NCBI GenBank assembly: GCA_947630525.1
Contig: CANRHW010000051.1
Location: 1 to 9,443 of the forward strand
Source: an uncultured Clostridia bacterium
GTDB lineage: Bacteria; Bacillota; Clostridia; UMGS1883
DNA: 9,443 nucleotides
Reading direction: 5' to 3'
Shown: positions 6,593 to 9,443 of the stretch, one piece after another
Numbering within the stretch: position 1 is the stretch's first letter
Layout of the letters: each line of letters starts with the position of its first letter
The notes under the pieces: generated by a model
What the model was told of the DNA's origin: nothing
Databases searched by the model: none
What the model saw: only the letters and a program-made list of their open reading frames with translations
Made by a program: the position numbers and the translations under genes

Positions 6593-7536
6593 GCTTTTCC
6601 CCTCCATCTTATTGCAAAAATCCGCGCCACCAGACCGGACGGCAGCAGCAGCAAAATTCGATTGACAAGCAAATCCCGCCGGGAAACAGCCGCCTTGTCC
6701 GTTTCCGCAAAGGCCCGGCGAGCCTTTTGCCTTTGGCCGCCGACCAGGTAGTGGCGGCAGCGGCGCATGGTGAACCACGCCATGAGTTTTTTTAAATTTT
6801 CGCGCTTTTTAGCGGGAATTTCTTCGTCATCATAGAGCGCCTGCACGGTATCGAAGAACTTCCATTCCGGGTCAAAGGCGCGATCCTTGGAGGCCGTACT
6901 GTTCACCGCCCGATAGACCGCAGTGCAGGCGGCGGACAGGGCCACGGGATAGTAGGCCGCCGCCCGAAGCGTCAATTCCAAATCCTCGCCCATAGCGCAG
7001 CCCACGGGAAAACCGCCCGCCTTTTGGAACGCCCCGCGGCTTATGCAGGTGGTGGTAAGCGCAAACATCTTGACGTTCTTGTCCCGGACATATTCTTCAA
7101 AAAAATCGTCCAAAAATACGTCCGCGCCCTTATTTTCAAAATACGTACATGAGTCAACGGATTTTCCGTTTTTTAACTCAATTTTGGCAAAGGTCGCGTA
7201 CAGCCCCGCCTCGGGATACTTTTCAATCAGCGTCCGCATTGCCGCCAGGTGATTTTTAAACCAAATGTCGTCCGCATCAAGGAAGGCATAGTACTCTCCC
7301 CGCGCGGCCTTGATACCGTTGTTCCTTGCGGCGGAAACGCCCTGATTTGTCTGAGAAAGCACCCGAATACGGGGGTCGTTTCGGTATGCGTCGAGGTGCG
7401 CGGCCGTGTTGTCGGCGGAGCCGTCATTCATCACGACCAGCTCCCAATCAGTTTCCGTCTGCTCCAGCACGCTCCGAATAGCTTCGTCTATAAATTTTTC
7501 TCCGTTGTAAACCGGAATTATTACCGAAAACAGCAT
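6589..7536 (-). CDS. Family 2 glycosyltransferase (GT-A fold)
   Basis: The predicted 315-residue protein starts with the classic MLFSVIIPVYNGEKFIDEAI and continues with NDGSADNT (37-44), QGVSAARNNGIKAARGEYYAFLDADD (65-90) with the metal-binding DAD at 87-89, and GEDLEL (183-188), which would supply the catalytic base. These mark a GT2 inverting glycosyltransferase that adds a sugar from a nucleotide-sugar donor to a lipid-linked acceptor on the cytoplasmic face. The C-terminal end has a hydrophobic stretch (about 289-308) flanked by arginines, probably a membrane-binding helix. I chose ATG 7536 because AGGAGG sits eight bases upstream; the alternative start seven codons earlier would lie over that ribosome binding site. 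The stop of the polymerase-like gene overlaps the same site, and the stop of this gene overlaps the HD gene start. The sugar cannot be predicted. Confidence 0.93.
   Translation of the reverse strand: MLFSVIIPVYNGEKFIDEAIRSVLEQTETDWELVVMNDGSADNTAAHLDAYRNDPRIRVLSQTNQGVSAARNNGIKAARGEYYAFLDADDIWFKNHLAAMRTLIEKYPEAGLYATFAKIELKNGKSVDSCTYFENKGADVFLDDFFEEYVRDKNVKMFALTTTCISRGAFQKAGGFPVGCAMGEDLELTLRAAAYYPVALSAACTAVYRAVNSTASKDRAFDPEWKFFDTVQALYDDEEIPAKKRENLKKLMAWFTMRRCRHYLVGGQRQKARRAFAETDKAAVSRRDLLVNRILLLLPSGLVARIFAIRWRGKA
6599..6605 (-). promoter_or_regulatory. Ribosome binding site that sets the start of the HD-domain gene
   Basis: GGAGGGG on the minus strand, followed by AAAAGC and ATG at 6592-6590. 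It lies inside the last codons of the glycosyltransferase gene and favours this ATG over the longer upstream frame and over the internal ATG three codons later. Confidence 0.7.
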
Positions 7537-7544
7537 CACTACCG

Positions 7545-7550
7545 CCTCCT
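7545..7550 (-). promoter_or_regulatory. Ribosome binding site that sets the start of the GT2 gene
   Basis: A perfect AGGAGG on the minus strand, with the spacer CGGTAGTG before ATG 7536-7534. Its first base is also the last base of the TGA stop of the upstream gene (7552-7550), so termination and initiation are nearly superimposed. Confidence 0.8.
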
Positions 7551-8899
7551 CACACAAAATAGAGTATCAGATACGGCCAGTCGATGAAAAAGTCCACCGT
7601 AGCGCCAAACACTATAAACGCAAAGACAAAGCACAGCCTAATCATGGTCAAATCTTCGTTTTTATACCCCGCCGGAGTTGCACAGTGGCCAATCAACCGC
7701 CAGACGAACATACTCAGCATAGGAACATACACCAGCAGCGTGCCCAAAATTCCAAAATTCAGCAGACTTTGCAGATAAGAATTGTGGCAGGCCAGGTCCA
7801 TGAGGGTCGAGTCAATATAGTTCACCGTCACCACATTGCCGCCAATCAGCAGCTTCCACCAGGACTCGTGCTTTAAAATGTTCAGCGCACTTGCCCAAAG
7901 CTCCGAACGGCCGGTGGTCAAAAGATCCAACCGTCCCCGCGTAATATAGGAAAGCTTTTCGTCCAGCCTTATGATTAGGCCGGCAATCGCGTCAATTTCG
8001 CGGAATTGCGGGATGGCCAGCAGTATGCCCAGTATCACGGCCGCCCCAGCAAAAGCGGCCAACAGTATCCCGACCGAGCGCACCCGATATTTTAAAACTA
8101 TCATAAACGCCGCCAATATGGCCAGCGTCAAAATGGCGGACAGACTGGCCGTCTGTAAAAGCATCACGGTAAAAAGCGCAAGGAACACCCCGCGCAGCCA
8201 GAGCGGCAGTCCCTTCACCGTAACGGCGCAGATCACGCAAAGACTGTAGATCAGCCCCGCAAAGTTGGAGTCGCTCAGCGCACCGAAATTTCGGCTGACC
8301 TTTTGGGCGCCCGCGCCACGTATATTTATGTCCACCGTGTAAGCGTCGCTGGTCCACCCGTATATGCCGGACGCAACCGCCCCCAGCATGAACGCGAACA
8401 AAAACCTGCGCAGCAGCCTTTTGTCCTGTACGACAACGCAAATAACAAAATAAATCAGCACGCAGTCCACCAGCACATAGAGGCAGCGTTTAAGGTTGGT
8501 GAGGCGGGCAAGCGCAAAAAAGCAATGCAGGGCAAACACCAGCAGCGCCGGGAGGTGAACCGTCTGAAGGCGCAGCTTTGGAAAATCCTTGATCAGCCGC
8601 GCCACCAAAATCAGAGAATAAACTCGGTAGGCCGTGAAATTTCCCACCAGCAGCAGCCTATAGCGCAGATAGATAAAAAGCGCCGTGTACAGATAGAGAT
8701 TATCGTCAAAAAGGCTTATGGCGGCAAAAAGCAGCAGCCCGACCGACGCAATGCCGCTCAGTTGGGGAAAAGGCCCCGGAATAAGGCAGCACAAAAAGCC
8801 CAAGGCAAAAGACACGTCGTAAAATCTGCGCTTAAGCAGCGCCCGTTTTTCCGAATCCTCAGCCGGAACCGCGCCCGCCAGCGTCTCAGCCTTTTCCAC
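7550..8899 (-). CDS. O-antigen ligase/polymerase-like membrane protein (Wzy type)
   Basis: This 449-residue protein has about a dozen hydrophobic segments. A long, less hydrophobic stretch between about residues 298 and 372 probably forms the large extracytoplasmic loop of the O-antigen ligase/polymerase family (Wzy_C, PF04932). That loop holds TTGRSELWASAL (328-339) and ends in CHNSYLQSLLNFGILG (371-386), where R331 and H372 correspond to typically conserved residues. In this setting it most likely polymerises flipped repeat units (Wzy). A ligase role, attaching polymer or glycan to another carrier, cannot be excluded. The start is GTG 8899-8897, preceded by AAAGGGGG eight bases away. It begins 48 bp after the GT4 gene. 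The frame ends inside the last predicted membrane helix (YLILYFV), leaving no cytoplasmic tail, which is slightly unusual. Sequence similarity within this family is low, so the call rests on topology and the two motifs. Confidence 0.8.
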   Translation of the reverse strand: MEKAETLAGAVPAEDSEKRALLKRRFYDVSFALGFLCCLIPGPFPQLSGIASVGLLLFAAISLFDDNLYLYTALFIYLRYRLLLVGNFTAYRVYSLILVARLIKDFPKLRLQTVHLPALLVFALHCFFALARLTNLKRCLYVLVDCVLIYFVICVVVQDKRLLRRFLFAFMLGAVASGIYGWTSDAYTVDINIRGAGAQKVSRNFGALSDSNFAGLIYSLCVICAVTVKGLPLWLRGVFLALFTVMLLQTASLSAILTLAILAAFMIVLKYRVRSVGILLAAFAGAAVILGILLAIPQFREIDAIAGLIIRLDEKLSYITRGRLDLLTTGRSELWASALNILKHESWWKLLIGGNVVTVNYIDSTLMDLACHNSYLQSLLNFGILGTLLVYVPMLSMFVWRLIGHCATPAGYKNEDLTMIRLCFVFAFIVFGATVDFFIDWPYLILYFV

Positions 8900-8947
8900 C
8901 TGTGCCGCCCCCTTTCCGTCGCAGTTTCTAACTCATTGTTCGTTTTG

Positions 8948-9443
8948 TTATACGATTTTTTCCAGCATGGCGTCGAACAAGGCGATTTCCTTTTCATTGC
9001 CGTAGTCCGTTTCCGCCACGCGCTTTTTCATTTCATATATGACTTCCGGCTTGGCCAGAAGATTTTTCAAGCCGCGGTACAGTCCCTCATCCGTATTGGG
9101 AAGCACCACGCCGTCTATGCCGTCGCGAATTTGCTCCCTGGCCGAGGCGTATTCCGTCACCACCGGCGCAAGGCCCATCATCATAGCTTCGGTCACCGCC
9201 ATGGGCTTCCCCTCGTACCGGGATGGCAGGAAAAACACGTCGCACTCCTTCATATAGGGAATGGGGGTTTCCCGCGGGCCAATGGGGAAAATTTCTCCCT
9301 CCAATCCCGCGTCCGCAATCCACGCCCGGAGGGCGGGCAGCTCTTTGCCGCCGCCGACAATCAGCCATTTCACCTTATTTAAAAGGCCCTCGCGTTTGAG
9401 CCGCGCAAATGCGTCCACTCCACGGTCAAAGCCCTTGTGCCGA
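8948..9443 (-). CDS. Family 4 glycosyltransferase, C-terminal part (gene continues past the window edge)
   Basis: About 164 residues of the C-terminal GT-B half are visible, and the frame stays open to the right edge. A GTG at 9418 is an internal valine, not the start, because upstream codons read HKGFDRG, a typical GT4 lead-in. Recognisable parts are WLIVGGGKELPALRAW (nucleotide-sugar binding loop), RETPIPYMKECDVFFLPSRYEG, then KPMAVTEAM, which together give the E-x7-E motif (first glutamate in RYEG, second in VTEAM), and an EQIRDGIDGVVLPN end block. GT4 enzymes are retaining transferases that add hexoses or related sugars to lipid-linked glycans in the cytoplasm. It is the first gene seen in the run and lies 48 bp upstream of the polymerase-like gene on the same strand, which supports one operon. 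The donor sugar and acceptor cannot be told without the N-terminal half. Confidence 0.93.
   Translation of the reverse strand, partial: RHKGFDRGVDAFARLKREGLLNKVKWLIVGGGKELPALRAWIADAGLEGEIFPIGPRETPIPYMKECDVFFLPSRYEGKPMAVTEAMMMGLAPVVTEYASAREQIRDGIDGVVLPNTDEGLYRGLKNLLAKPEVIYEMKKRVAETDYGNEKEIALFDAMLEKIV

Noticed and set aside
6593..6778. N-terminal extension of the HD-domain protein
   Set aside because: It lies wholly within the glycosyltransferase gene in another frame and is low in complexity. A good ribosome binding site supports the ATG at 6592 instead.
8303..9382. Plus-strand open frame (359 codons) across the polymerase-like gene and the GT4 gene
   Set aside because: It crosses two well-supported minus-strand genes and the gap between them. 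The product is rich in His, Gln, Arg and Lys with no family resemblance.

Overview
The window reads as part of an exopolysaccharide or capsule locus from a Gram-positive anaerobe of the Clostridia, with an Oscillospiraceae-like relative most likely. That assignment is inferred from several things: the strong AGGAGG-type ribosome binding sites, the roughly balanced to GC-rich coding sequence, a LicD protein, a secreted protein with copper-amine-oxidase-like stalk repeats, and a sensor N-terminus of a kind I recall from that group. All eight gene-like regions lie on the minus strand, so transcription runs from right to left.

In transcription order, 9443 to 2651 is a compact run of seven genes. 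These are the 3' part of a GT4 glycosyltransferase, an O-antigen ligase/polymerase-like membrane protein (Wzy type), a GT2 glycosyltransferase, a stand-alone HD-GYP-like phosphohydrolase, a Wzx-type flippase, a LicD-type phosphotransferase and an integral membrane acyltransferase. Gaps run from a 4-bp ATGA overlap to 48 bp, so one operon with translational coupling is likely. Together the enzymes would build a lipid-linked repeat unit, export it, polymerise it, and decorate it with a phosphoryl-linked group and an acyl group. The start of the locus (initiating sugar-phosphate transferase, chain-length control) must lie to the right of the window, if it exists.

After a 103-bp AT-rich gap containing two abutting dyads comes the most unusual gene (2547 to 469). 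It encodes a predicted secreted protein that joins a GH16 glycoside hydrolase with an intact EIDVIE motif, a two-repeat copper-amine-oxidase-like stalk, and a PtpB/LipA-type phosphatase with an intact HCSAGKDR loop. A hydrolase and a phosphatase on one exported polypeptide, next to genes that make a phosphoryl-decorated polymer, suggests a polymer-trimming or dephosphorylating enzyme. This is the best candidate here for something undescribed.

Further left, 378 to 64 holds the N-terminus of a membrane sensor (one transmembrane segment and the beginning of an extracytoplasmic sensing domain). It stops abruptly where base composition changes to very AT-rich, and the AT-rich stretch carries a good sigma-A-type promoter facing out of the window. 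I read this as a gene truncated by an insertion or rearrangement. No RNA genes, CRISPR arrays, complete insertion sequences or convincing intrinsic terminators were seen.
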